From the NCBI GenBank assembly GCA_030600655.1, contig JAUVLP010000007.1, positions 1 to 47,319 on the forward strand: a stretch of DNA of 47,319 nucleotides, read 5' to 3'. Shown piece after piece: positions 1 through 9,800 of the stretch. Origin of the DNA: Candidatus Eiseniibacteriota bacterium (GTDB lineage Bacteria; Joyebacterota; Joyebacteria; Joyebacterales; Joyebacteraceae). The first letter of the stretch is position 1. Every line of letters begins with the position of its first letter. The notes beneath the pieces were generated by a model. It was given only the letters and a program-made list of their open reading frames with translations. It had not been told where the DNA came from and made no database searches. The position numbers were made by a program, and so were the translations under genes.

Positions 1-42
1 CTCTCACGGGCATATTCTCCTTTCCATCGCGAGTGGGTAGGA

Positions 43-192
43 CTACGAATATGCCCGCTTTCTATATCAGGGCTCAGAACACCTCAAGCCCTTTCTACAC
101 AAAAACCAATACAGTACCTACGAATATGCCCGCTTTCTATATCAGGGACCATGCTCCTCACAATCCCTTTCTACACACAAACTGATACACTA
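43..192. repeat. 75-bp tandem direct repeat (two copies)
   Basis: Two imperfect copies lie head to tail at 43-117 and 118-192. The first 30 bases (43-72 and 118-147) are identical apart from none that I can see, and the later block CCCTTTCTACAC recurs at 89-100 and 165-176. An inverted copy of the 11-base core GAATATGCCCG lies at 7-17, opposite 47-57, so 7-57 could form a hairpin with an 11-bp stem and a long loop. The repeats end just before the promoter of the lipoprotein gene. Function is unknown; it could be the tail of a larger array beyond the left edge. Confidence 0.75.
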
Positions 193-209
193 CCGTCCCG
201 CGCGCGAGC

Positions 210-238
210 TTGACTTCTGCATGCGAAACTGGTATACT
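210..238 (+). promoter_or_regulatory. sigma70-like promoter of the lipoprotein gene
   Basis: TTGACT at 210-215 and TATACT at 233-238 are separated by 17 bp. Transcription would begin near 245. This puts the upstream ATG at 244 at or before the start of the transcript and supports the downstream ATG at 277. Placed by eye. Confidence 0.65.
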
Positions 239-276
239 TGACTATGAGTAGGGGTTTGAGGAAGGAGACGAACATC

Positions 277-942
277 ATGGAACGGGTAGTGCCATGGCGA
301 TTGGCTGTAATCGTCCTCGTCGCAGTTCTCGTTATGCCGTTGAGCGGGTGCTGGAACCCCTTCGCGCCGCCAGGTGGCGATCCTCAGGATCCTGTTGACG
401 AGGGGTTCCGAGAGAGAACAAGCCGCGAGAACGTGATTCACAACCTCATCCGTGCGCATGAGGAGATGGATGCTGAGTATTACCTCGACTGTCTCGCTGA
501 TACGTTCGAGTTCTGGCTGTATCCTGATGACGTCCACGCCGATCCGACACTCCCGTGGTATTGGACCAAGGCCACGGAGACGGAGATCGCCGAGGGCATG
601 TTCGGTGAGGGCACGGACATCGATTACATCACCCTGACTCTGACTCAGTACGGTGATGAGAGTGAGATCCCGGCCGCCGACCCGCTCGACCCATCCAGCT
701 GGCAGTACGAGCACATTACGGACCTGCGGGTCTATATCACAGTGGAGGACCTGCAGTATTGGGCGAACGCCGGTGCGCGCTTCCTCTTCTCGGTCGACCC
801 CAATGAGACCGCAAGCAACGGTGCCGATCTCTGGGAGATCGCGAAGTGGCACGATATTGCCATCAGCGGGCGGAGTTCTCACGATCCAGAAGATGGTGAG
901 GAGATCTCCTTCGGGCGCCTGAAGGAGATGTACCGTAACTAG
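277..942 (+). CDS. NTF2-like lipoprotein
   Basis: This encodes a 221-residue exported lipoprotein. A charged N-terminus, a hydrophobic stretch and the lipobox LSGC place the lipidated cysteine at about residue 25. The mature part holds an ENVIHNLIRAHEEMDAEYYLDC-like helix-rich start followed by F/W-rich strands, the look of a small NTF2/SnoaL-like fold; no catalytic residues can be assigned. The ATG at 277 is preferred because AAGGAG lies about 8 bases upstream and the in-frame ATG at 238 coincides with the promoter -10 box. The last residues read SFGRLKEMYRN, resembling the end of the exported beta-helix protein at 21423. It is monocistronic, bounded by its own promoter and a terminator. The NTF2-like assignment is inferred from overall pattern; the specific role is unknown. 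Confidence 0.8.
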   Translation: MERVVPWRLAVIVLVAVLVMPLSGCWNPFAPPGGDPQDPVDEGFRERTSRENVIHNLIRAHEEMDAEYYLDCLADTFEFWLYPDDVHADPTLPWYWTKATETEIAEGMFGEGTDIDYITLTLTQYGDESEIPAADPLDPSSWQYEHITDLRVYITVEDLQYWANAGARFLFSVDPNETASNGADLWEIAKWHDIAISGRSSHDPEDGEEISFGRLKEMYRN

Positions 943-988
943 GAACCGGGTCCGGCAAGCAAGGACCGAGTCCAGACTGGAATCCAGA

Positions 989-1012
989 GGGGGCGGGAGA
1001 CCGCCCCCTTTT
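989..1012 (+). terminator. Rho-independent terminator after the lipoprotein gene
   Basis: GGGGGCGG (989-996) pairs perfectly with CCGCCCCC (1001-1008) around a GAGA loop, followed by TTTT. It lies 47 bases past the lipoprotein stop codon. Confidence 0.9.
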
Positions 1013-1023
1013 CTCATGTCGTA

Positions 1024-1052
1024 TTGACTGGCCGGGCCTCTCCCCATAGAAT
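1024..1052 (+). promoter_or_regulatory. sigma70-like promoter upstream of the YibQ-type gene
   Basis: TTGACT at 1024-1029 and TAGAAT at 1047-1052 have a 17-bp spacer and sit directly after the preceding terminator. The predicted transcript starts near 1059 and probably continues through pdxJ. Confidence 0.6.
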
Positions 1053-1213
1053 CCAGGTGCAGGCACGCAGACAGTCCTCCGGTTACCGGAGGCTGGAGAG
1101 GTTCACACCGGCCACCCGGCCGGCAAGCGGATCATGTCACACCCGTCTCAGTGAGGTTTCAGACCTTGGCCAAGCTATCCAAGAAGGCGAGACTCGAGCA
1201 GAGGGCGCGCGCC

Positions 1214-2386
1214 ATGTCGCGTATCCGCCTGTGGCTTCTGGTTATCGCTCTGGCCGCTATCGCGTTTCTGGTCGTTGCGGAGTTCGGGTCGAGCGGAAAG
1301 CTTGCACAGTTCACATCCCACATCTTTGGTGGCGGGGATGTTTCGCGCCATGCAGAGCGCGTGAACGACGCGATAGATGGGGCTTTGGTCGCTCTGGGGA
1401 TAGAGGGACTTGAGAGCGTGCGGGAGGAGCTGGACGAAAACGGTGTGAAGCGAATCACCTGGGGCAAGAGCGGTCGTATTCCCGTTGGCGAGAAACTGTA
1501 TAACTGCAACCTTGAGATCACGAATGCGGTGCGTTCCGTGGGAGGAGAGATACTACGGGTTCGCGAGAGCAACCCGGACTGGCGGGACCTCCGAACACTC
1601 GACATGCGATTCGGGATCAAGGGCGTCGAAACACATCACCTGGTTCTGCGCGAATCGCCGCGCGAACCGCCGCGCGAGACCAGGGTACCCAAGCAGCCGG
1701 CGGCCGAAGAGGGTCCGATGATCGCCATCGTCATCGACGATTTCGGCCACAATATGTCAGCGACCACGCGCGGATTTCTCGCACTCGATTACCCTGTGAC
1801 AATAGCCGTTCTTCCGCATACTCCTCGTGCCCCGGCCGTGGCCGAGGCGGCGCACGATGCAGGGAAAGAAGTGCTCGTTCATCTACCAATGGAGCCCAAG
1901 GGTTACCCGGGGGTGGATCCCGGTGATGGCGCCCTCCTGCTCTCGCAGTCGGCGTCAGAAAGGGGAGAGATGGTGCGCGAGTGCATCTCCGACATTCCCT
2001 ACGCAGTCGGAGCCAACAATCACATGGGCTCGAGACTGACAGAGGACAGCTCGGCGATGAGAAGCGTCATGTACGTTCTCAAGGAACGAGGCTTTTTCTT
2101 CGTCGATAGCATGACAACCCCTGTCTCGGTCGCTCGAGCTGAGGCGGAGCGTGCCGGGATTCCGACGGCGGCCAGCAGCATGTTCCTTGACAGTACCCTG
2201 GATGAGACGGGACGCAGAGATGTTGAGGGCAAACTCAGAGCCCTCGAGGAGTTGGCAAGAAGAAGGGGTGTTGCGATAGGAATCTGCCACCCCAGACAAG
2301 AGACCTTAACTGCTCTCCGGCGGATGCTCCCCGGCATGAAGGAGCGGGGGTGCCGAATCGTGCCGGTCTCGAGCATCGTAGAGTAG
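1214..2386 (+). CDS. divergent polysaccharide deacetylase family protein (YibQ/DUF610)
   Basis: The protein has one N-terminal membrane anchor (RLWLLVIALAAIAFLVV), a short variable region, then a deacetylase-like catalytic domain over about the last 220 residues. The motif IAIVIDDFGHN carries the paired acidic residues of the family, followed by VTIAVLPHTP, VLVHLPMEPKGYP and GANNHMGSRLT, all typical of divergent polysaccharide deacetylases (YibQ/DUF610). The active site should face the periplasm and act on a cell-wall or extracellular glycan; in other bacteria the family neighbours the EnvC/CtpA division genes, which are absent here. I chose the ATG at 1214, with GAGG 9 bases upstream. The GTG at 1151 would add 21 basic residues but has no visible ribosome site. 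pdxJ follows 52 bases later. Family firm, substrate unknown. Confidence 0.88.
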   Translation: MSRIRLWLLVIALAAIAFLVVAEFGSSGKLAQFTSHIFGGGDVSRHAERVNDAIDGALVALGIEGLESVREELDENGVKRITWGKSGRIPVGEKLYNCNLEITNAVRSVGGEILRVRESNPDWRDLRTLDMRFGIKGVETHHLVLRESPREPPRETRVPKQPAAEEGPMIAIVIDDFGHNMSATTRGFLALDYPVTIAVLPHTPRAPAVAEAAHDAGKEVLVHLPMEPKGYPGVDPGDGALLLSQSASERGEMVRECISDIPYAVGANNHMGSRLTEDSSAMRSVMYVLKERGFFFVDSMTTPVSVARAEAERAGIPTAASSMFLDSTLDETGRRDVEGKLRALEELARRRGVAIGICHPRQETLTALRRMLPGMKERGCRIVPVSSIVE

Positions 2387-2438
2387 TCGCGCGCGTACAA
2401 AGCGCGGTCGCACCGTGTGCCGATGAGGAGGAGTATCG

Positions 2439-3155
2439 ATGAGACTGTCCGTCAATGTGGATCACGTTGCCACCATCAGGCAAGCCCGCATGGCCTGTGA
2501 GCCCGATCCCGTGTGGGCAGCCGTCGAGGCGGAACTCGTCGGAGCCTGCGGGATCACGATCCACCTGAGAGGAGACCGGCGACATATTCAGGACCGCGAT
2601 CTCAGACTTCTGAAGGAGACGGTCGCTGGGGTTCTCAATCTCGAGATGAGCACGTCCGACGAGATGCTGGACATCGCACGTGACGTGCGTCCCCACATGT
2701 GTACATTGGTTCCGGAGGGCGAAGGAGAGTTGACCACCCAGGGCGGACTCGACATCATATCGGAGGAAGAGAACGTCCGCAAAGCGGTCTCCGTGCTCAA
2801 GGAATCTGGGATCACAGTAAGCATTTTCATTGATCCCGATGTCGTTCAGGTCGGACGCGCGAAAGCTGTCGGCGCCGATATCGTTGAGCTTCACACGGGC
2901 ATCTACGCTGAAGCTGTAGACCCGGGCGAGATAGAGCGCGAACTCCAGAAGGTCCGGGTTGCAGCGATAGCGGCACGGGAGATGGGTCTCAGGGCTCACG
3001 GAGGGCATGGACTCACCTATCTGAACGTCGGTCCGATAGGGGCAATAGAGGAAATTGATGAGCTGAGCATCGGGCACAGCATTGTTTCAAGGGCCGTTCT
3101 GGTCGGAATGGGTGGAGCCGTGGCTGAGATGATGTCCCTCATGGAGGTGGCCTAG
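2439..3155 (+). CDS. pdxJ: pyridoxine 5'-phosphate synthase
   Basis: PdxJ condenses 1-deoxyxylulose 5-phosphate with 3-amino-2-oxopropyl phosphate to make pyridoxine 5'-phosphate, the last ring-forming step of the DXP-dependent vitamin B6 pathway, in the cytoplasm. The 238-residue length and the motifs match the family: VNVDHVATIRQAR at the N-terminus, GITIHLRGDRRHI, a conserved Glu in LNLEMS, ELHTGIYA, and the glycine-rich phosphate-binding stretch GGHGLTYLNV near residue 190, where most homologues read AGHGLNY. GAGGAGGAG lies 6-8 bases before the ATG. It is probably co-transcribed with the deacetylase gene upstream; secD downstream has its own promoter. Confidence 0.97.
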   Translation: MRLSVNVDHVATIRQARMACEPDPVWAAVEAELVGACGITIHLRGDRRHIQDRDLRLLKETVAGVLNLEMSTSDEMLDIARDVRPHMCTLVPEGEGELTTQGGLDIISEEENVRKAVSVLKESGITVSIFIDPDVVQVGRAKAVGADIVELHTGIYAEAVDPGEIERELQKVRVAAIAAREMGLRAHGGHGLTYLNVGPIGAIEEIDELSIGHSIVSRAVLVGMGGAVAEMMSLMEVA

Positions 3156-3189
3156 CTGTATCCTCCGCCGAAGAGACTGTCATTTATCA

Positions 3190-3218
3190 TTGCCATCACC
3201 TGCATCTCAAGCTATGAT
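3190..3218 (+). promoter_or_regulatory. sigma70-like promoter of secDF
   Basis: TTGCCA (3190-3195) and TATGAT (3213-3218) are spaced by 17 bp. The transcript would start near 3225 and carry a leader of about 70 bases to secD. No terminator is obvious between pdxJ and this site, so read-through is possible. Confidence 0.6.
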
Positions 3219-3293
3219 ATAGAGTTATGTTTTGAACTCGGGAACCACGTACCGCGTCTGGAACCGGAGGGGACGCGTCCGCGGAGGTAGTAG

Positions 3294-4940
3294 ATGACGT
3301 CGAATGCGCGATGGAAGGTAATCTTTGTTCTGATCGTCCTTGTTCTGGCGGTGTGGCGGTCGTCGTATACGTTCCGCTTCCTGTCTCTGGATGAGGCCGG
3401 GAAGGAACAGATGACTGAGGAGCAGTTCGAGAACCTCAAGGCGAACTCACTCAGCCTGGGTCTCGATCTTCAGGGCGGAATGCATGTTGTGTTGGAGGTG
3501 GACAAGGCGGGGCTTCCGGCCGACGAGGCCAAAGATGTGATGGAACGCGCCGTTGAGATCATCACAAACCGGATCGACCAGTTCGGTGTGGCCGAGCCGT
3601 CCATTCAGATCGAGGGCGACAACAGGATCATAGTTCAGCTGCCCGGTCTGAAGGATGAGCAGAGGGCCAAGCGGCTTATCGGGCGGACTGCACTGCTCGA
3701 GTTCATAGCTGTTGCGCCACCGGCGGAGACGGACATTGTCCTCCGAGCGATCGATCGCGCGTTGGTCGATGTGCTCACCGCGAGCGGCGAGTTGCTGCCG
3801 GAGTCAGAGACAGGGCTTCCGTTGACCGAGGCTGAGCAGCTCGAAAGGGAACACCCCTTCTCCATTCACGCACGCTACCTGCAGCAGCTTCCATTCTTCC
3901 TTGAGGAAGATATGACGCTGGCGAAGGAGCAGCTCGCGAAGATCGATCTCGATAAGATCCTGCCGGCTGATCCCAATAATCTCAGCGAGCCTCGTTACAG
4001 GATCGCGTGGGGGCAGGAGGCGCGGCAGTTCGGCACGGAGGAGAAGTTCTGGGCATTCTACGTTCTGGAGGAAGAAGCGATCCTTACGGGGTCAGCGATA
4101 GCGTCGGCGGACGTGAGGCCGGGGCTGGACCAGGACAATCCGAATGCTCCCGGTGTCTCGATGAAACTGTCGAGGTCGGGTGGGCGGACGTTCGCCAAGC
4201 ATACGGGCTCGCATATTGGTGAGTACCTGGCAGTGGTTCTGGACGGTGCTGTCTACAAGGCGCCGATTATCAAGTCCCGGATACCTGCCGGCACGCCAAC
4301 TTCCATTACGGGTGGTTTCTCGGATGACGAGGCGAAAGATCTCGCGATCATCCTGCGTGCGGGCAAGTTGCCGGCGCCCATGAAGGTGGTCGAGGAGCGG
4401 ACGGTCGGCCCGTCACTCGGTAGGGATTCGATCAAGCTGGGTCTCCGTGCGATGGCGATCGGCTTTATTCTCGTCGTCATTTTCATGCTTATCTATTACA
4501 AGGCGTCCGGCGCTATTGCCGTAGCTGCTCTCGCGGCCAACTTACTGATCGTTATCGGGATCATGGCAACACTTCCCGTGAATCCGCGTCCGGCTCTTAC
4601 GCTCCCGGGTCTAGCCGGCCTGATCCTTACGATTGGAATGGCGGTAGACGCGAACGTGCTCATCTTCGAGCGGATTCGTGAGGAGCTGAGAAACGGCAAA
4701 ACTATACGTGCAGCAATTCGCGACGGTTACGAACGCGCGTTCACGACCATCATGGATGCCAATGTGACCACTCTGATTGCGGCGGCCGTGCTGCTTCGCT
4801 TCGGTAGTGGTCCGGTCAAGGGATTCGGAGTGACGTTGTCACTCGGAATCCTCGCGAGCATGTTCACCGCTATTATAGCGACGCGGGTAGTGTTCGATCT
4901 CATCACTGTGAAGTGGAACGTTAAGAACCTGAGCATCTAG
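3294..4940 (+). CDS. secD: protein translocase subunit SecD
   Basis: SecD, with SecF, uses the proton gradient to pull preproteins out of the SecYEG channel on the periplasmic side. The 548 residues show the expected order: TM1 at about 4-26, the D1 motif GLDLQGGMH, the periplasmic P1 domain with the ITNRIDQFGVAEPSIQ and RIIVQLPG signatures, and five more membrane segments from about residue 380. The proton-path motif GMAVDANVLIFERIREE (D4) lies near residue 450. GGAGG lies 9 bases before the ATG. secF follows 51 bases later. yajC, often found in front of secD, is absent; pdxJ stands there instead. Confidence 0.97.
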   Translation: MTSNARWKVIFVLIVLVLAVWRSSYTFRFLSLDEAGKEQMTEEQFENLKANSLSLGLDLQGGMHVVLEVDKAGLPADEAKDVMERAVEIITNRIDQFGVAEPSIQIEGDNRIIVQLPGLKDEQRAKRLIGRTALLEFIAVAPPAETDIVLRAIDRALVDVLTASGELLPESETGLPLTEAEQLEREHPFSIHARYLQQLPFFLEEDMTLAKEQLAKIDLDKILPADPNNLSEPRYRIAWGQEARQFGTEEKFWAFYVLEEEAILTGSAIASADVRPGLDQDNPNAPGVSMKLSRSGGRTFAKHTGSHIGEYLAVVLDGAVYKAPIIKSRIPAGTPTSITGGFSDDEAKDLAIILRAGKLPAPMKVVEERTVGPSLGRDSIKLGLRAMAIGFILVVIFMLIYYKASGAIAVAALAANLLIVIGIMATLPVNPRPALTLPGLAGLILTIGMAVDANVLIFERIREELRNGKTIRAAIRDGYERAFTTIMDANVTTLIAAAVLLRFGSGPVKGFGVTLSLGILASMFTAIIATRVVFDLITVKWNVKNLSI

Positions 4941-4991
4941 CGATTACCCCCCGGGGCGGGTGAGGACGGCTCCGATACTGGAGGACACAAT

Positions 4992-5900
4992 ATGGAGTTT
5001 CTTGTCGGCACCAAAATCAACTTCCTCGGGCACCGCAGAGCTGCGTTTGTTCTATCAGCAGCGCTCATCCTCATCGGTGTCGCGTCCGTAGTTGTTCAGG
5101 GTGGACTGAAACTGGGCATCGACTTCGCCGGTGGCGTACTCGTGCAGGTGAAGTTTGAGAACCCGGTGGCGGCGGAGGATATCCGCGCGACGCTCGATGC
5201 GATCGGTGTTGAAGAGGCCGAAATACAGCACTTCGGGGGTGACCGCGAGGCCATCATCCGGATGTCGGCCGAGTGGGCTGAGGAGCACGACGCGGCAGGA
5301 GAGGTTCTGGATGCGCTCAACGAGCATATTCCCGACAACTCTGCCGAGTTCATGCGGGAGGAGCTGGTTGGGCCGAAGGTTGGGCGGGAGCTTCGCGGCA
5401 AGGCAGCGATGGCGATCATCTATGCCCTCATCGGCATTCTTATCTACATCTCGATCAGATTCGAGTTCACATTCGCGGTCGGTGCGGTGGCGGCGCTCAT
5501 TCACGACGTGGCGATTACACTCGGCTTCTTTTCGCTTACCGGTCGTGGGCTGACACTGCCGATCATCGCGGCTCTACTGACGATCGTTGGGTATTCGTTG
5601 AACGACACGATCGTTATCTATGACCGGATCCGCGAAGACAAAAGGAAGCTGTACGGGAAGAGCTTTGTGGACATCGTGAATACGAGTCTCAATGAATCAC
5701 TGAGCCGGACCATTGTCACATCGCTGACCACTCTCCTTGTTGTCGTGTGTTTGTTCGCCTTTGGTGGAGAGGTTATCAAGGACTTCGCATTCGCGCTCAT
5801 GGTCGGCATCATGGTGGGTACCTACTCATCGATCTATGTAGCCAGCCCGCTGGTCGTGGAGTGGCAGATCTTCGCGGAGGCCCGGAAGCACAGGAAGTAG
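4992..5900 (+). CDS. secF: protein translocase subunit SecF
   Basis: SecF is the partner of SecD in the proton-driven Sec accessory complex. The 302-residue protein has TM1 at about 17-37, the D1-like motif LGIDFAGGVL, a small periplasmic domain ending in EELVGPKVGRELRGKA, and five further membrane helices. The motif GYSLNDTIVIYDRIREDKR near residue 205 holds the conserved Asp of the proton path. GGAGG lies 8 bases before the ATG. With the strong terminator at 5957, secD and secF form a two-gene transcription unit. The abundance of signal-peptide proteins in this window fits a need for efficient export. Confidence 0.97.
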   Translation: MEFLVGTKINFLGHRRAAFVLSAALILIGVASVVVQGGLKLGIDFAGGVLVQVKFENPVAAEDIRATLDAIGVEEAEIQHFGGDREAIIRMSAEWAEEHDAAGEVLDALNEHIPDNSAEFMREELVGPKVGRELRGKAAMAIIYALIGILIYISIRFEFTFAVGAVAALIHDVAITLGFFSLTGRGLTLPIIAALLTIVGYSLNDTIVIYDRIREDKRKLYGKSFVDIVNTSLNESLSRTIVTSLTTLLVVVCLFAFGGEVIKDFAFALMVGIMVGTYSSIYVASPLVVEWQIFAEARKHRK

Positions 5901-5956
5901 GTGGGGGCGGCGAGATGTTCAGCAGTCCCAAACGGGCGACAGTAAAAGCACTTTTG

Positions 5957-5984
5957 GGCGGCGCTCTTCGGGGCGCCGCCTTTT
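5957..5984 (+). terminator. Rho-independent terminator after secF
   Basis: GGCGGCGC (5957-5964) pairs with GCGCCGCC (5973-5980) around an 8-base loop and is followed by TTTT. It isolates secDF from the DUF4159 operon. Confidence 0.9.
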
Positions 5985-6081
5985 GTTGGGTGCGAGCACT
6001 GAACGGATGCGGTGCTTGGTGCGTCTAAACAGGAGTCTTGGGGATGTGGGGTTGTGGGGAATCGTCGCGGCAGAGGTAGTT

Positions 6082-6816
6082 ATGGGAGGCACCGTGAAGG
6101 GGCGATGTGTTCCGGTACGTTCATTGATCACATGCATCATGAGTCTCTCAATGCTTGTGGCGGCGCTTCTGCTTGTCCACGCGGTTCTGCCGACCTCTGC
6201 GGCTATTGCGAGTGATGTGGGGCGAGGGATCACGATCGCACAGCTGAAATATCGCGGCGGCGGGGACTGGTACGCGAACCCTACGGCTCTTCCGAACCTG
6301 CTCGCCGAGCTGCGTCTCAGATCCGATCTGGATATCGCACTTGAGCCGGCCACTGTCTCTCCTAACGACGATGACATATTTCTTCATCCAATTACCTACG
6401 TAACCGGACACGGGCGGATACACTTCAACGAAGAAGACGTCAGTAACCTGAGGGCGTACTTTGAGAGGGGGGGGTTCATGTGGGTTGACGACAACTACGG
6501 CCTCGATCCCTACTTCAGAGTGGAGATAGGCAAAGCGCTGCCTGGAAGCCCGCTTGTTGAGCTTCCGTTCGACCACGACATCTATCATTCGTTCTATGAC
6601 TTCCCGGAGGGTCTGCCCAAGATCCACGAGCATGATGGCGGACCGCCTCACGGATACGGCATCTATCTTGATGGCCGCATGGTCGTATTCTACAGCTTCA
6701 ACACCGACATCGGCGATGGGATGGAGGACGGGGAGGTTCACAACGATCCTCCCGAGAAGCACGGGGCTGCGCTCCGCATGGGAGTGAACGTCATCGTTTA
6801 TGCGCTGACACACTGA
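6082..6816 (+). CDS. DUF4159 domain exported protein
   Basis: About 244 residues with a signal peptide or anchor (LITCIMSLSMLVAALLLVHA) and a DUF4159 domain: ITIAQLKYRGGGDWYANPTA, then PITYVTGHGRIHF and LRAYFERGGFMWVDDN, and a C-terminal half rich in His (PFDHDIYHSFYDF). DUF4159 has a class-I amidotransferase-like alpha/beta fold, but I see no nucleophile Cys here, so it may bind a ligand rather than catalyse. The start is uncertain: ATG at 6082 (GAGG 5 bases upstream) or GTG at 6094 (GGGAGG 4 bases upstream); a TTG at 5983 is excluded because it lies in the secF terminator. It is the first gene of a four-gene operon; in Bacteroidetes-type bacteria such domains accompany DUF4175 and aerotolerance (Bat) genes. 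The cellular role is unknown. Confidence 0.85.
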   Translation: MGGTVKGRCVPVRSLITCIMSLSMLVAALLLVHAVLPTSAAIASDVGRGITIAQLKYRGGGDWYANPTALPNLLAELRLRSDLDIALEPATVSPNDDDIFLHPITYVTGHGRIHFNEEDVSNLRAYFERGGFMWVDDNYGLDPYFRVEIGKALPGSPLVELPFDHDIYHSFYDFPEGLPKIHEHDGGPPHGYGIYLDGRMVVFYSFNTDIGDGMEDGEVHNDPPEKHGAALRMGVNVIVYALTH

Positions 6817-6832
6817 GAGCGGAAGGGCCGGT

Positions 6833-9800
6833 ATGGCGCGGACAGAGCAGAAACACGCGGATCTTGTGGCAGTCATCGCGCGCATCTGGCGACGCTGGAG
6901 ACGTCACGTTGCACTCACGGGGCTTGCCCGCGCACTCGCGCTTCCTGTAGCAATCACAACCCTCATCCTTGCGGTCGACTCCCTCTGGGTTCTCCAGACA
7001 TGGCTTCGCGCGGTCTGGGCCGGCCTGGCGGTTCTGTCTCTCGCAGTCGGCGTCGGTCTATGGTTCATCCGTCCGCTTCTGAGGGAGTTCGATGCGGTCT
7101 CCGTGGCTGCGCGAATCGAGTCCAGATTTCCCAATCTTGGTGAGAGGCTCGAGTCGGCAACGGAACTCTGGGACAAACGCGGAACGGGCCGGCACGGTTA
7201 CTCAACGGCTCTCATCGATGCTCTCATTCTGGAGACGGCATCGGAGGTTGCAGGGGTGGACCTGAGCCCGGCAGCGCGGGGCAGCGGGCGTCGTCGAGCT
7301 GTGCGTACGTTCGGTCTGACAGTGTTCGTATCTATCGCCATCCTTATTGCGCTTGGGTCGCGCATAGGGCCTGCAGCACAGAGGCTTCTTCACCCACTTG
7401 CCCACGTTGAGCGAATCTCTGTGACCATCGAGGTGGAACCAGGAGACACAGAACTCGTTGCAGGGGAAAGCCTCGTGGTTACGGCCGTTGTCACTGGGCC
7501 GACGAGAACTCCAGCGACACTCGTGTTCCAGTTCGATGGGGAATCGGCAGAGGAGCGCGGGATGAGAGATATGGAGGAGGGCGACGCGAGGGAAGGCGCG
7601 TCCCCGAGGTGTAGCTACAGGATGACGCTCACAGATGTGCGCACTCCGCTCAGATACTCCATAACGGCTGCTGAGGTGCAGAGTCCATGGTACAGTGCGG
7701 ACGTTCTGGAGCGACCGTTTGTCTCAAGCATCCGCCTTGATTACACTTTCCCCGCCTACAGCGGATTGGTTCCCAGAACCATCGATGAGAATAACGGTGA
7801 TATCACCGCGCTAAGAGGGTCGGAGGTAACGGTGACTGTTGCTGCCGGCAAGCCTCTTGAAGCAGCGGCTCTCGTGATGCGATCCGGGCGTCGCATAGAG
7901 CTCTCCCGTCGCGGTCCCAACAGCTTCGCCGGCGTCATTGAGATAGAAGGGAGCGACAACTACTCGATTGAGATCCTGGACACTGATGGTCTAAGCAACC
8001 TGACTCCCCCCGTTTACTCGATCGTCGCTGTGCGCGACGAGTACCCGCTCGCGAAGATAGCAGAGCCGGGCGAGGACCGTGAACTTCCACACGATATGCT
8101 CCTGCCGCTCACGGTTTCCGCGATAGATGACTACGGGATCTCCAGTCTGAGGCTCCACTATGTACTGCAGGGACAGACCGAAGAGCACACTGTATCTCTG
8201 GCCGAGTTTGGGGCGCGCGGAGGGCGGGAGGTGCTGCACGATTCCGTCTGGGATCTGAGCGAGACGGGCATAATGCCCGGATCGGTTCTCATCTACTTTG
8301 TTGAGGTTGTTGACAACGACATCATCGGTGGGCCCAAGAGCGCGCGGACCGAGAGCTACCTGGTACGTTTTCCCTCCATGGCCGAGATCTATCAGGAGAT
8401 CACGGGCGAACAGGACGACATTCTCGATGAACTCGACAATCTTACCGACGAGCAGAAGGAACTGAAGGACGAGTTTGAAGAACTCCGAGAAGAGGTGCTG
8501 AGCGATCCTGAGATCAACTGGCAGGATGAGGCGAAGGTCGAGCAAGCTCTTGAGAGTCAGGAGGAGGCGGCGGAGCGCGTGAGCGAGATGGCATCGCGTA
8601 TGGTTGATCTCTCCGACAGGATGAGCGAGACGGACCGTGTGACGCTCGATTCTCTCGAGAAGATGGACGAGATATCGAAGCTTATGGAAGAGGTTGCTAC
8701 CGATGAGATGCGCGAGTTGCTCCAGGAGATCAGAGACGCAATGCGGGAGGTGCGTCCTGAGCAGGTGGCTGAAGCGATGAGCGAGATGACGTTCACGCAG
8801 GAGGACTATCTCAAGCGGCTCGAGCAGACCCTCAACCTCTTAAAGAGGGTGAAGGCGGAACAAGGGCTGCAAGATGTCGCGAACCGCGCGGAGCGTCTGG
8901 CCGAGCAGGAGCAGCGCATAGCCGACAAGAGCGCGGAGTCCCCTGGACAGGAACAATGTGCGAACATGGCGGAACGACAGGAACGGCTTCGCGAGGACGC
9001 GGAACGGCTGAGGAAGGATCTTGAACGCGCCATACGCGACATGGAGAAGGTCGACGGGGAGACGGCGGAAGCAATGCAGGAGGCCGCATCGGAGTTCGAT
9101 AAGGCTGAGACGCTGGAGAAGATGCAGAAGGCGGCCAAGAAGCTGGCAGGGCTGAAGCCCCAGGAAGCTTCCTCTCAGTGCGAGTCTGCAGCGAGCGATC
9201 TCAAGGCTCTCTTCACGAAGCTCTCGTCGTGTCAGGGAGGCATGTCGTGCAGCATTCAGCAGCGCGACCGAGAGACTGTGCTCCGGGCGATCGGTGAGCT
9301 TCTGGGCGTGTCGCAGGAACAGGAGGAAATCCTGGCGGCGGTCGAAGACCGGCAAAGCCTGCCTCGAAGCGAGCAGGTCGAGCTCGTCGCGAAACAGACG
9401 GACCTTGCAGAGTCAGTGTCGTTCGTGGCGGAGCGTATGTTCAGGGTCTCCAAGGACTCATTCCAGATCGATGCCGGTCTCTACCGGATCTTCGGCATCA
9501 TCGAAATGGAGATGGCCAAGTCGTCAGCGGCGCTGGCTGATGGCCCCATGTCTGCAGCACGCAAGGAGGCTCGGAACGCGCTCGGCCGCGTGAACTTCCT
9601 CATCGTGAAGCTTCTTACCGCGAACCAGTCGAGTTCTTCGAGCGGGTCCAGTGGTGCGCTCGAACAGATGATGCAACAACTGCAGCAGATGGCCGACCGG
9701 CAGCAAGAGATGAACCAGATGATGGAAGAGCTGAGCCGCAGAACCGAGGAGCAAGGGGGAGGCTCAACCTTTGAAGATGAACTGGCCGAACTGAAGGCTC

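Noticed and set aside
1-213. Open reading frame through the tandem repeat region
   Set aside because: The frame stays open because the repeat is 75 bp, but codon use has no GC bias at third positions, no start is seen and it ends in the next promoter.
190-1047. 285-codon frame on the minus strand over the lipoprotein gene
   Set aside because: It is antisense to a gene with lipobox, ribosome site, promoter and terminator; its composition has no domain.
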